Part shown: in pieces, positions 1 through 12,099 of the stretch
Layout of the letters: the number at the start of each line of letters is the position of its first letter
Position numbering within the stretch: the first letter of the stretch is position 1
DNA from: Centroberyx gerrardi
Taxonomy: Eukaryota; Chordata; Actinopteri; Beryciformes; Berycidae
DNA length: 64,000 bases
Assembly (NCBI RefSeq): GCF_048128805.1
Contig: NC_135998.1
Span: forward strand, 15,227,656-15,291,655
Reading direction: 5' to 3'
Made by a program: the position numbers and the translations under genes
The notes under the pieces: model-generated
The model's input: only the letters and a program-made list of their open reading frames with translations
What the model was told of the DNA's origin: nothing
Databases searched by the model: none

Positions 1-1266
1 CCAGAAAATAACAGTATGTCCTAGGCTACATGTATTTGAAATGTAACAAAAATTCATAATAAAGGACATATTTATGATTTAGAATGTTATTGGCCTTGGA
101 ACAGTAGAAAATAGACGTGCTATAAAGCAAATTACACAAAAAGTGAGAAAAAAAACAAAGTAAATCAACAAAAAAAGAAAACATTTTACACACCAGAAAT
201 AGTATGTTTTAAGTTGTGAATACTAAAATAAACTTTTTGTAAAACACTGATATACACTGAACCACCGTCCATTCATTTGCAAACTTTGGGCTCCAGTAGC
301 TATTCAAATGAGAAATGCAAAGTGGAGCAAAAATAGAATAAAGACAAAATTTTGTGTCAAAATGAACTGACTTCAAAGCAACCAGAAAAAACTTCTGTGG
401 CCCCAAACAGGTAGTATTATACAAACAAATTAATGACATGATTGCACTTTATGAGTGTTGGGAAGATCCCTAGGGTTGAACATTATGGATTATTGAATCA
501 ATTTCACTGTGAATGACTTAAAATAATAGCAGGCTTAATTATAGACATAATTTATTACTATCTACCAATTAGGTAGCACTTTACAATAAGTAAACATTTA
601 CAAATAATTTTTACTGTAAGTGGAGAGAGTTTAAAGGGAAGAGACTGCAGCAAAGCGTGACAGTGCTTCAGTCCCATCCCATCTGCACACCCGGGGTGAT
701 GATTCTCACAGCAGATGTCCAGGGATGCAGGGCAGAAGTATGTAACGTGAATGATGTTAATATACAGACCCAATTAGACACTCTCGCAAACTGTGATGGA
801 TAGTGCAAACGAGCAGCTTTTCCCCTCAGTCTCTGGGGAATTTTTGTTCTCTGACATCTGTGTCTCTCTCTCCTCTCCTCTGCTCCAGGGAGAGGCAAAG
901 TATCTTCACTTCATCTCTCCATCTCTCCCATCCCCCACCTCATCAGCCTGCTTTAATTCCTGTGCTACCTTTCACTGTGTGATGGTTATACCTTCTTGGC
1001 CTTGTTCCAAACATCTCCTCATGTTGTTTTGGCAAATGTCACCAATGCTGAGCTTTCAAACACACCATTAGCCTCATCATCTCATCAGCATCTCTCCTTT
1101 TTTATAATAATTCATTGTAATTCTGGTGTTTTCATTCTAACTTTGGCATTCAGCAATAGGAAACTACTTTTAGAACATGACATTTATTTGAGAGATGTGA
1201 ATCCTGTTTATTAACACATTGTAAACCTCTAGCACTTCCTTCCTGTATGTCTTTCTCTTAATGCCC

Positions 1267-1278
<12 letters not shown>

Positions 1279-1318
<40 letters not shown>
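1279..1318. repeat. (TC)n microsatellite
   Basis: About 20 TC units following a C-rich lead-in. The surrounding 1-1700 holds no recognisable gene. Confidence 0.95.
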
Positions 1319-1320
<2 letters not shown>

Positions 1321-1722
1321 CTTCTGTAGACATTGGACTGCAGCAGGGGACATATAGGCCTCAGGGTGCAATATGGCCCATTTAAAGTCCACAGAGACCG
1401 TGAGAATAAAACAACAGGAAAATGCAGTGTGCCCAGTAATCAACCAAAAAAGCACATATTTAAGAATGTCGAATGTCCATCAAAATAAGAATACATCATT
1501 GGAGGATGATGAGATGAAGGAAAATCTGTTAAAATAATAAATGATACAATTTTGAATTTCCCATATTATATTTTAGTGTTTTGGGGGCCATGTCACATGC
1601 TATTCATGTGTGCACCATCCCCCACACCACCCATCCCAACTGTGAACAGGGTCAAAGCTTCCATGGAGAGTGCTACAATACACATACTGTATGTGCACAA
1701 CTGATGTTCTGTATTCACAAAC

Positions 1723-2198
1723 AGCAGTAATGTGGGTGTTGTATCGGACTGTGGAGGTGAAGAGAGAGCTGAGCCACAAAGCAAAAGTCTTGATTTGTCG
1801 TTTGATCTTTGTGCCAAATCTCACCAATGGCCACGACCTCTGGGTAGTGACCGAAAGAATAAGTTTGCGAATACAAGTGGCTGAAATGAGGTTTCTCCGC
1901 ATGATATCTGGCCTCAGTCTTTGAGACAGGGTGAGGAGCTCAGTGATCCAGGAGGACCTTGGTATCGATCCGCTGCACCTCCACAATTAGAGAAGCCAGT
2001 TGAGGTGGTTTCAGTAAGGAAGACCCCTGGGCGTCTCCCTCTGGAGATGTACCAGGCACAACTGCCTGTGATGAGACCCAAGGGTCAACCCGGGGCGTGC
2101 TGGAGGGATTACATCTCCCAGGACCCGGGGTTCACCCAGGAGGAGCTGGAGGAAGTTGCTGCTCTGCATGGATGGATGGATGGATGGATGGATGATAT
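1723..2198 (+). mobile_element. Degenerate non-LTR retrotransposon 3' end with GGAT tail
   Basis: The plus strand reads LICRLIFVPNLTNGHDLWVV, then RIQVAEMRFLR, then after stop codons DRVRSSVIQEDLGIDPL, RLPLEMYQAQLP and CWRDYISQDPG. These blocks are the well-known C-terminal region of a fish LINE reverse-transcriptase ORF. At least two in-frame stops (TGA at 1922, TAG near 1989) make it dead. It ends in a short (GGAT)n tract at 2168-2197, as expected for a LINE 3' tail. I do not assign the clade. Confidence 0.75.
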
Positions 2199-3439
2199 CA
2201 ACCAATTGATATTCAAGCTGCCATGTAATAGTTATTGTACACACATATAGACTTCATCTCACTATTAGTTTGCATAACAGAATATCTTGATTTCCTCTCA
2301 GCTTCTTTTTCCCTGCCTCCAACCTTGTAGTATATATAGAGACACTGTAAACTGTTTACTGAGCAAAGTAAACATAAAAATTAACTTAACTACAATATAG
2401 AGGTAAACTTGTCAATTTCACTAATCACTAAAATAATATGTGTATTATGTAATGTGCAATGTTCCATATTAACATCAATTAAATTAGTTCAGTACTGGTA
2501 GAAATCCCTGGTGCCTTAACATTGTTAGGGTCTGTAGTGTTACCTTGATGATTTATAACACAAGTACAGTGGATCCTTCACATTTGAGTAGAAGCAAATT
2601 ATAAATTTGTATTGACTGAATAAAACCTAATCCATTGCTATACTAGTCTGGTATTTTGCCTGTAGTAGTTCCTTTACATTACGCATTTGATTTAATGCTG
2701 TACTGCACTGCAAGTACATCTATATACGTTGGTGTCATCTTCAGTGTTGACAATGCCCAGTTAAAGTTAACATGAATTTGGCCATTGTAATTTGCATATC
2801 AATTTTCATGCTTTTTTTTTTAAGTCAAAGGTAAAGGTTCAGCTGCACATCTCTTTTGGATGAAGCTGTTGGTGGTACCAAAGGTATCGAACATCACCCA
2901 CTAAAACAGTATCAAGTTGTGTTCTGCACACAAAAACATGCAAATCTGCTCATTTTCAGTTTTGTGATTGCTAGTTCATTTACTGTACACCTACTGTACT
3001 CATTTCAAACCAATTATATTAGAGGCCACTATAAGGTGAATGTAATGTAGGTTAGGATCATGAAATTGAGAAAACAATCACCACCTATGAAAATACTGTA
3101 GATTTCAGTGAAATTAAATGGAAAACAAGTTCTTGACAAATTGTATGACAAGAGAGAACAAGTTCATACATGACAATTTCTGAGTTTTTCAGAAAGTGTT
3201 CAAAAAGATCAAAATCTATATGACTAATAACAATTTTGATAAGTTTGATAACAATAATATTACAATTCATGTACATCCCAACTTCAAACAATGCACACTG
3301 AGTACACTATAAATCCCTGAAATGCCAAGAGTCTGTTCAGCCAGTTTGTCCTGGGAGTTCAGGAAACCACCCCAGTTCATCTGGCTAAACCAAATCATAA
3401 CTAAATGAAAAGAAAAATATGAAACAGATTGAAGATATC

Positions 3440-3620
3440 TGTGATCCTAAGTGAACACAGCCTGGCCACATAACAGGCCATCATAAGCAGACCAGGCCAC
3501 CTTGGGAGGACAGACTGTTCACTCTGCTCCCAAAGAGAGGTTGAGACACCACAGCGTTTCCTACTGCACTGTAGTAACTATGAGGAAATAAGAGAAACCT
3601 ATCTTCCTAAATAATGTTAA
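3440..3620 (+). mobile_element. Short LINE ORF2 C-terminal relic
   Basis: One frame reads CSLCSQREVETPQRFLLHC followed by SNYEEIRETYLPK and a stop. The C-x2-C ... H-x3-C layout with a VET..FLLHC..Y..IR pattern is typical of the cysteine/histidine end of fish LINE ORF2 proteins. No longer reading frame surrounds it, so this is an isolated fragment. Confidence 0.5.
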
Positions 3621-4611
3621 ATAATATGTAGTGCGCTACCAAATGAAACATTAGAATTCTAGGGGGAAAATAAGAATGTGCCGCACTTGCAGGCGGACAT
3701 TAACAATAAAAAAAAAGATGCATATCATATGTCCTACGCTAAATTTGTCTATTCATTAAGTGATCGAATAGTATGCAATTATTGTACAGTTTTTTTTCAC
3801 ATTGTCATGGCTGATATCTGAATCTGGTTATAATCTGTTATTTGATGTTTTTGCTTTGGCAATACATACTTTTGTATTCATGCCAATAAAGCACTTTTGA
3901 AATGAGTACAAATGCCAACCAAGCTGACTTGCTGGATGCGCCCTGTCCTTGCACACAGAGTCCGAGGGCTTGCGGTGCCACAGGACAGTTTTTTTTTTGT
4001 ATCCCAATTGTATCTCTGACCACATCTTGCATCCCCATTAACCCTGTCCCTTGGCACAGTTTGGTATTACTAAAAGATTAATCAGCAGGCTAAATAATTA
4101 ACCACATAGCAGCTTGGGGCCTACAAGGTGAAGAGAGACACTAAATAATCTTCCTGATCTGACTCAGCTGACTTAGCCACTCATCCCTAGGAAAGAATAT
4201 ACAGGTTCTATATATGCATATATATATTATATACACTAAAATAATACAATCATGATCATCAGGAATCAGCATGGACCTATAAGTGGATATACTGTAGCAA
4301 AATATAGTTTCCTAGTTTACAGACTTCAGAGTCTTGTTTTCATCACTAGAATGTGATGTGTTAATGCATGTTCCAATGACCCACTGCACTGCACAACGCA
4401 TTTAATCAAACATTTATTTGATTATTTATTTATTAAACATTTATTCACAAAGTCAGTCTCTCTCTCTCTCTCTCTCAATTGACCACAACTTTGATCTCCA
4501 TCTATACCTGAAACTTTAGGGGGTGACACGTTTTGTGAACATCTTTTAGAAACACAAACAATGCAGGAATTAATTTAAATTAATGAAAGAGAGGACGAAA
4601 GAAAGACAGAG

Positions 4612-4612
4612 G

Positions 4613-4664
<52 letters not shown>
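4612..4664. repeat. Compound (GT)n(GA)n microsatellite
   Basis: About 11 GT units run straight into about 16 GA units. A smaller (TC)n tract lies at 4457-4476. Confidence 0.95.
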
Positions 4665-4666
<2 letters not shown>

Positions 4667-7399
4667 CCTGAAACTTGAGGAGGTTTGAACCTCTTCAGTC
4701 ATGTAATCATGTCATTTAGGTTTCAATACATAGTGCTAACCCCTAGATTATCTTGTAGATGCTTAAACTATCCCGAGTAATGGGTCATCACTTCATATAT
4801 AACTGTGCAAATATTTACTTATATGCAAAATCCTAATGAATGGTTTTATTATCTGTGGTGAGTGCTTCCCACCTCTTACTGAAATGCCTTTGTGTTTGTG
4901 TTCCTCCTTTCTCTGGTCCTGCTGTAAACATCCCCTCCAATTTCCCCTCTTCCTTTCTTTATAGTTCCCCTGGGGAGCTACAGTTTTTGTTTATCTGGGG
5001 ACGTTTTCATTTGGACACAGTCTCATTGAGTTTGTATTCAGAATAGTTGTCACAGCCAAAAGACATATCCCTTGGATTAGCTTTCACTACATACTACCAC
5101 ACAGATTTTATACCAGTGAAGTGGTGAACCTAGCTCTCCAGCTAAGGCTGTAGTTGCAATGTGTGGACTGAGGTTATGTGGGTGATTGTAAATGAGAAGT
5201 TGGTTAAAATCACTCATCTGATAGAAATACCATCTTTCATCCATTTTAAAGTGTGTGTTCCTGATTGTGACCATGTAGGCAGGCAAATAATTCAAGGGTT
5301 TGAGAGTGAGAAGGGGACCAACAATGAGAGGAAGCTATAAGTCTTGCTGATGAGCAACAGTTGTAACACTTATGCTGGAGCATTTTATCCTACTACCTTA
5401 AAGCCACTGGAAACAAATGTAATTTGAATACATATACAGCTTTTGTTTGTTTCTGAACAAGTTTAAGTGTTTAGATAGAAAAATATTTAGATTTATAATT
5501 TGAAGATTGCCTTGAAATCAGCCCTTGGATGGGTGAGTTTAACAACATGGTGATGTAAGCATGTGCTGGTTTCCAATCAACCGCAGCTGTATCAGGTACA
5601 TGTTAATTCCTTTGAGCTTAAACTGCTTAATTTCCACCCACTCCAATAATGCTTTCATCATTCGAAATGGAGGGCTGGTACAGTGCAATCATTATTCTCC
5701 AATGTTTAATGTTTTTAAAGGTGTTTAGAGGATACTTATTTAAAAGGACATTGAACTTCAAACAAGTGATGATTTTGTTTGCTGTAAACATCAGTTTAAA
5801 AACAATGCGATAAAACATTTTATAGGGCATTTAAATTCCTAGTGTGTATATTTTAAGTATATTGCACATTCTATGAATTTAGCGTGTAATCCAAACTGTC
5901 TTAAATGTCCTCTTCCTCATCTTTTCCCCTCGGCCCTGTTACATCCCATTCTGTCTTTTTGCTCTGCAGGAGTGACTCAGTTGGATGAAAATTGTCTTGG
6001 AACCATTTCTGCCTCAGAGACGAAAAAAATAAACATTTTGGTCACTCATCTCTTCTGTCTGTCTATCAGCCTCCATGTGCATTGTAATGCATGTTAGCAA
6101 TCACATAATCCAAAGCACAACATTTGTAAAATAAAGAGACAATTGACTGTTAGTGATCATGAATCATTGTCATGAAGAATGAAAGACTGAGAAAAACGTG
6201 TGAAAAATCCCATGAACTATGAGCTATGAAGGTACAGTTTGCAGGAGGGTTGGGTGGATTTGAGTGGATGGGAGGTGGGGAGGGTGGGGAGGTGGGGGGT
6301 TGGTATGACACAGGGAGGGCAGAATAATAACCATGCACTATTTATAGGAACACAAAGACCTACAGTATAGTATCCTTGCAAAATATGCTCCTGCTCCATC
6401 TGTGTGCTTTTCAATTAAGAAGATTTCCATAATGACACACTGATTTTGCATTTTATCCAGACTAATTGGCTTGATAATTGAAAATTTGCTCAGTGATTCA
6501 AGTCCTTTAATGCTTCGTTTTATTCCTTGTGACCATGCAATGCTGTAAAGATTCACATCCTGCTATAAAAAAAAAAAAAAAAATCCAGGTCATGTGGCTA
6601 TGAGGCTAAATCCATGCAACATTAATTAACATATGTGTCTTCCAGAGCTTTCTATTTACAGCAGGATCTGGTATATAAAGATCACAGTTTACTCTACAGG
6701 TTGATAAATCTCAAAGCACTAAGGTCCCTGTTGTGTGCAAATCCTGCTACTAGAAATGTGATGAATATGCACTAGCCCCATGTAAAAAGACATATGAGAG
6801 CTGCGCTAGTTTACATCTGCAGTACTTTTGTGTAAATGCTTTAATGTGTAATCTCGTACTATTATTAGATTTTGTTGAAATGGTCAATTAACTGGCTATT
6901 AATTTCTACCAAACTAATTCCCTCTGACTTACGTAATACTTCCACTATCCAAGTGATGAAGCCACCAAGATTAGGACCTTAGAAAATACAGAAAAAGTTA
7001 TTGTGTGCAAGCCTAACAGCCTGGTGATCTTTCATAGTTGATCATTAAAGCCAAGAGGTTTTCTACTGAAAATATACACACCATCTCCCCCTTGTGTTGA
7101 GGTTTCAACTGGGCATTGGCGGCATGAGACAGAATACATCTGGATCATATCAATGTGTTCTCATACAACATTCATCTGATATCTAACAAAAACATACACA
7201 CATACTATGTATTTGATTCGTACTACACCAGTGCATTGCCTGCGCTCTGCTTAACTTAGGTTAAGAATGAGGAAAGTTGGGGGATTTTAAACATTTTTCC
7301 TTAGAAGGAAATAATCAAGTATCTCTATTACTCAGCACTGACAGATTTAAGAAAGTTGCTGGGAAAATGACATGCGTGTGAATGAGTTTCTATTGTTCC

Positions 7400-7401
<2 letters not shown>

Positions 7402-7450
<49 letters not shown>
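7402..7450. repeat. (GT)n microsatellite
   Basis: Uninterrupted GT repeat of about 24 units in intergenic DNA upstream of ggt5. Confidence 0.95.
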
Positions 7451-7850
7451 CTTTTGTCTTTATTAAAACAAGAAAAGTTATTGGTATAGTGTTAGTATAG
7501 TAAGTTTATGGCCTGAAAAGTGTGCCAAAGTGTGCCACTTTAGCTGAAACGATTAGGTTTCAGTAACTCTAAAATATCAATATGCAAACCTAAAACATTT
7601 GAGGTTGTGTTACATAATTGAACTGCATGAAGCAGTTCTCAATACAGTAAACTGTATTGAGAAAAACTATTTGTTTACCTATAGGCTAATTAGATTTGTT
7701 CTCTCAACTCAAAACTATAGGGTCAACATTAGATATAGGACACATATGAACAGATGTAATGTTTCAACAACCACTCTGAAGTGCAGTCTGTTTACACAAA
7801 CATTTTGGAATGGTGACAACACATTAGGATTTATAGTGTATAGGCTACAG

Positions 7851-8742
7851 CAGTGATTCTCAACCTTTTTCATATCATGGACCCCTAATTTAGTCCACAT
7901 TAGAGCCACAGACCCCCATTTGATGAGATTGTGTCTCTCGGTGTTACGGCTAGGTAAGTGAACCCAAGTGCGAGACACAGACAGGAGGCAATGAGTACAG
8001 TTCAGAGACAATGTATTTACAGAGCTGGTAGCTGGAAGCTGGGGCGGCCAGGAAACCTGGAGCTGAGGATTGGCATGAAGCTGGGCCAAGGCAGGACAGG
8101 GAAAGTGCAGAGGAGAGCCAGGCAGAGCGGGTTCAACTGTTCCGATAAGGGAAGCAGACGAGGCAGGAGGACTGGAGACAGAGGCTGGAGTCTGGCTGGC
8201 AGGCGAAATGGTAGCTGAGTCTTTGCATGAACAGAGTGTATGACCCGGCGGAGAGTGGATGGCAAGCTGGGGATAATATACTGTGGGCTGATGAGCTGAT
8301 GGGAAGCAGGTGAGCAGACTGGAGACAAGCAGAGGTGTGCAGGAAGAGCTTGAGCTGGGAGCCAGGAGAACGAGGGGAGACCAAACCCACACACAAGACA
8401 GAGAGAGACAGACAAAAGAGCACTGGGAACACAGGGAAAAGGAAACACAACGAAAACACAAGGGCTAGACAGGGATCATGACACTCCAAAAAAATCCAAA
8501 TCTGAGAATATTTTTATTGTTTGATATGATTTTGTCAGAATCCCATGACTATCTGTATTGTAGGTGGAGAAAAAACAGTGAAACAATGATCAAAATAGTA
8601 ATTCTTCTACATTCTCTAACTGTGTTAACTTCTTGTAAATGAAATAATGGTGAAGTTTAACAATTCATCAATTTGCTGGGGACCCCCTGGAACCTCCTCA
8701 AGGACCCCTGGTGGTCCCCGGACCCCATGTTGAGAACCACTG
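7851..8742. mobile_element. Non-autonomous hAT-like DNA transposon
   Basis: The left end is CAGTGATTCTCAACC and the right end, reverse-complemented, is CAGTGGTTCTCAACA, so the terminal inverted repeats agree at 13 of 14 bases after the first mismatch is counted. Flanking octamers GGCTACAG and GGCTATGT share only their first five bases, so the target-site duplication is weak. No transposase frame is seen. A second insertion seems nested at about 7942-8483. Confidence 0.65.
7942..8483. mobile_element. Purine-rich insertion nested in the hAT element
   Basis: This 542-bp block is bounded by TGTTA and TGACA and differs sharply in composition (long purine-rich runs, repeated AGCTGG-like words) from the flanking hAT sequence. 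The TG...CA ends would fit a solo LTR or a small DNA element. The 5-bp flanks CTCGG and CTCCA match at only three bases, so the class is open. A long minus-strand reading frame across it is compositional and has no recognisable product. Confidence 0.4.
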
Positions 8743-8835
8743 GGCTATGTTTAACACTGAAACCAGAAGTAGTGAATACGAAATATGTGTGGAGCATAAA
8801 TCTACAGGTGACCATTCATGGCAGCACTATATCAA

Positions 8836-8836
<1 letters not shown>

Positions 8837-8884
<48 letters not shown>
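8837..8884. repeat. (AAT)n microsatellite
   Basis: About 16 ATA/AAT units, about 95 bp after the hAT-like element at 7851-8742. Confidence 0.95.
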
Positions 8885-8885
<1 letters not shown>

Positions 8886-9891
8886 GCTTTAGGCCATTTT
8901 GCTGAGGAAAGGTGAGCTCTGACTGCTTTGAATTAGAAGCTATAATTCATTTCAAACTTGATCAGTCAAATCCTTTTATGAGAAAGAGTTCATAGATTAT
9001 TTAAGTATATAACAACCAGGAGCAACTGAACAGATCACAAATCTAAAATAGATACTTTTACCTTGGGCAAACTTAAACAAAAAAAGCAAACAAAAAAAAC
9101 AAAAAAACTATTCACCATGAGTTATTAGTGCTTGGGTGGTCTGGCCTTGAAGAAGGCAGCCTAACGTGGTTCCTGTTAGGAGGCTTTGTTTCACATGAAA
9201 TGAAGGACATTGCAGCATCTGTAAACCCTCCGTTTAAAGACCGTATTCTCTGTGTCACTGACACGAAGTTCACATCCACTACTTCGTCAGTGAAGAGCGA
9301 TTCCTGCGAAATCTGCTTCCTATGCGTCAGGATGGTAAGAATAGCAGGAAGAGGACAGCCTGATTCATCTCATAATTTTATTTTTTACCATCGCCATAAT
9401 AGTTAATTTTAATGCCAAATCCTTAGGCTACTTCAAACAGGGGGTGACCTTGACAAGGAAAACCATCATGATCCATTTTTGAAAAGATGTAAAAACACAT
9501 GACAACCGGTTTACATGTAGACTATCGCAAGCTGTATAATCTTTGTTACTATGATTTGATTGACATACTACAATAGAGTAAACCATGTTTCATTTAACAC
9601 TGATGGAAATAGGCTTACATTATGTAATTAGATATTTTGACAAAACACATCATTTAACACGAAGAAAACGTGAAGACTATGAGTAGTGATTAAGAGTGTG
9701 GTAATTCCATATTTCCTGTGGATGTAAGTATGCGTAGCTTCACTTTCACTTCCCAAGGGATGGTACTGATGGAGGGGAGGGGTAACCCAAGTTTGGGATT
9801 AGGCTACTTACAGGCTATGTGCGCACTTGAGGCAGCAACAGTTCCCTCATCGCTTTAAGGTCCTCCTGAGAAAGTTTATATAGGCTACTCA
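8885..9891. promoter_or_regulatory. Upstream region of ggt5, promoter not resolved
   Basis: No reading frame here is convincing. A TTTATATA run at 9875-9882 lies too close to the ATG at 9892 to serve as its TATA box. The promoter should lie in this interval or beyond an unseen 5' exon. Confidence 0.25.
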
Positions 9892-11301
9892 ATGGCTAAA
9901 CAGAAGACCTGGCAGGTGTGCTGCCTTCTCTCTGCAGGTTTACTTTGCGCTGTCGCTCTCATCTGTTTGTGCATCGCCTCATTAGTCAACAAAGGATGTT
10001 CCAGCAGCACCTTCCAGCATGCGGCTGTATCTGCAGACTCGCGGCGTTGTTCCGAGATTGGCAGGTAAATCTGTTTCTGACACGTCCTTCTGACGGGAAA
10101 AAACTGTGTGATTGTAAACAAGACAATGTACACCTGTTTTGGTGCACTTGACCACTTTGGCTTAGGCACTGTAGTCTGCTAAAAACGTTAAAATGAAAGC
10201 GTGAACATTTTTGGAATGATTGGGTGTTCATTGGATGGATGGACTGAAAGGATTCTTTGTGTATCAGGCAACCATTCTTTAGAAGTGTTTTTTTTTACAT
10301 TCATTCTCATCGTGGACTTGAATAACTTGATAGTTAGTAGTCTCTATCAGGCTGTACCACCGCCTCCCCTCACTGTCGATGAGATAGAAGCTGAAGTGAG
10401 CAGTGGGGTAAGCAGTTTAAGAGATTTGTCAGGCCCGGATTTAAGAATAGAGATTATTCCTGGATATCAGAACTGTGTGTTGCTTCAATCAAAATCGTTA
10501 CAACAGCATAGGCTCCTTAACTCTTGCTGATTTATTTTTAAAACTATCCTGATATGTGTGACTATGGGAGAAAATTAGATGTCTAAACCCGCTAAATAAT
10601 GTTTGTGTTTCTAAAGGAGGATAGAACAAACATTGCTCATTCCTTTGATGCCTCCCCAGTTTAGTGTCAGTTGTGTATTCACTTGAGAGCTACAAGGTGT
10701 GCCATGAAACCAATCAATCTCTGGGCAGAGCAGTTCCAAATAAAACAAAACAACCCTCAGCTTTTTCACTGGAGTGTGCACATAGCTCTTCCTGCTTTTG
10801 TAATCAGTAGTTGACATTTCTTCTATCCCCTGCCAAGATCTTCCAGGAGTGCATTTCCCAGTTCACCTCAGAGACAAAGACTTTGAGCACAATTAGTGAG
10901 TTTGAAAGTCCCAGAGAGACGCTCAAAGGTGATCTGCGACATATCCAGAACATGATGACCCTAGTTACTATTCTCGGACAATGGTGAAGAATGATAATGT
11001 GTCTGTCCACAGTATGATAACAGTTTATAAAGGGATATTCCAAATGCACGCTCCACTCTGTCAAACCTGACAGAAGAAATATACAGTACACATGTTACTG
11101 TTTTCATGCAGAATAACACAGTTCAATTTCATCAGTACTTTAAACATTATTATTTACTTATTGGGCAGGCCAAAAAGCAAAATTTATGTAATGTGTAAGC
11201 TACAGTAACAGTGTCTAACCTAAGATTGATTTACTAATAACTAACTAACTAATACTGTTTTTCCTCTTCCTGTGTTGGAACAAAAGTCAATGAACTAGCA
11301 G

Positions 11302-11366
<65 letters not shown>

Positions 11367-12067
11367 TCGCACTCACACACACTATGCACAAATTAAATTA
11401 TCATCAGCATTACTAAAGCCATATACACAAAATCTACAGTCTATATTTAATTTTGTGAAAATGCCTGTTCAAAACCTCATCAAATTATGACATCTGCTGT
11501 TTAAGTACAAAAACCAGCGTTCGACCGTCGCTCTTTTTGTTCTATTTACCCAGTTTACATGAGAGTCCTCTCATGTCATGAGCCCTTCATTTAAATTTCA
11601 GTCAGTCTCTACATGCTGCTTCCTGAAGCTCTTTGTTCTGGTTCACTTCTCAGACTACACTGCAGCATTTCAGCTTGACCTTCACAGAGCCAAAGTATTT
11701 CCCCCACCACCTTCTGTTTTCCCTCAGTTAATATGACCCCTCACCAACCTTCCCATGAAAAGATCCATTCAGAGCCTTCAGAGATGGCTCAGACATAAGC
11801 TTACATACTATGCTGTGTCCCGTAACTAAATTGGATAAGCGAATGATTTATAATTTCCGAGAAAGACAAAGAAAAAAACGCTGCCATGGCATCTGATTTC
11901 CTGGTATGTTGTCTGAAATCTGCCTTGAGCATCAGTGTGAGGTTTGAACTTGCCCCCGGTTTGAACTTGCCCCCGGGCAGCACCTAGACATTTGTCATTC
12001 TGACACCTTTAAGACCCTGAACTCCCAGGTCTTCGGTAATATCACACAACTACAAAATGAAAATAAA

Positions 12068-12099
<32 letters not shown>

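Larger units (their letters stand above)
2200..7842. other. Intergenic DNA, no gene seen
   Basis: Apart from the LINE relic near 3.5 kb and the simple repeats at 4.46 and 4.6 kb, this stretch is AT-rich, with only short reading frames lacking any family resemblance. The same holds for 1-1700 apart from the TC tract. Confidence 0.6.

Noticed and set aside
7715..8461. 248-aa minus-strand reading frame
   Set aside because: It crosses the boundaries of a hAT-like element and a nested purine-rich insert, is serine/leucine-rich by composition, and resembles no family.
9875..9882. TTTATATA as a ggt5 TATA box
   Set aside because: It is about 10 bp from the start codon, so transcription from it would begin inside the coding sequence.
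10351..10407. 57-bp exon-like block in ggt5 intron 1 with AG before and GTAAGC after
   Set aside because: Joined to exon 1 it meets TAG within 13 codons, and exon 1 already joins the exon at 12205 in a perfect family match. The [14 protein letters not shown] wording looks more like a retroelement fragment.
11941..11975. Two adjacent copies of GGTTTGAACTTGCCCCC
   Set aside because: A short local slippage duplication in ggt5 intron 1 with no further structure; the GGTTTGAA word alone does not make a tRNA gene.
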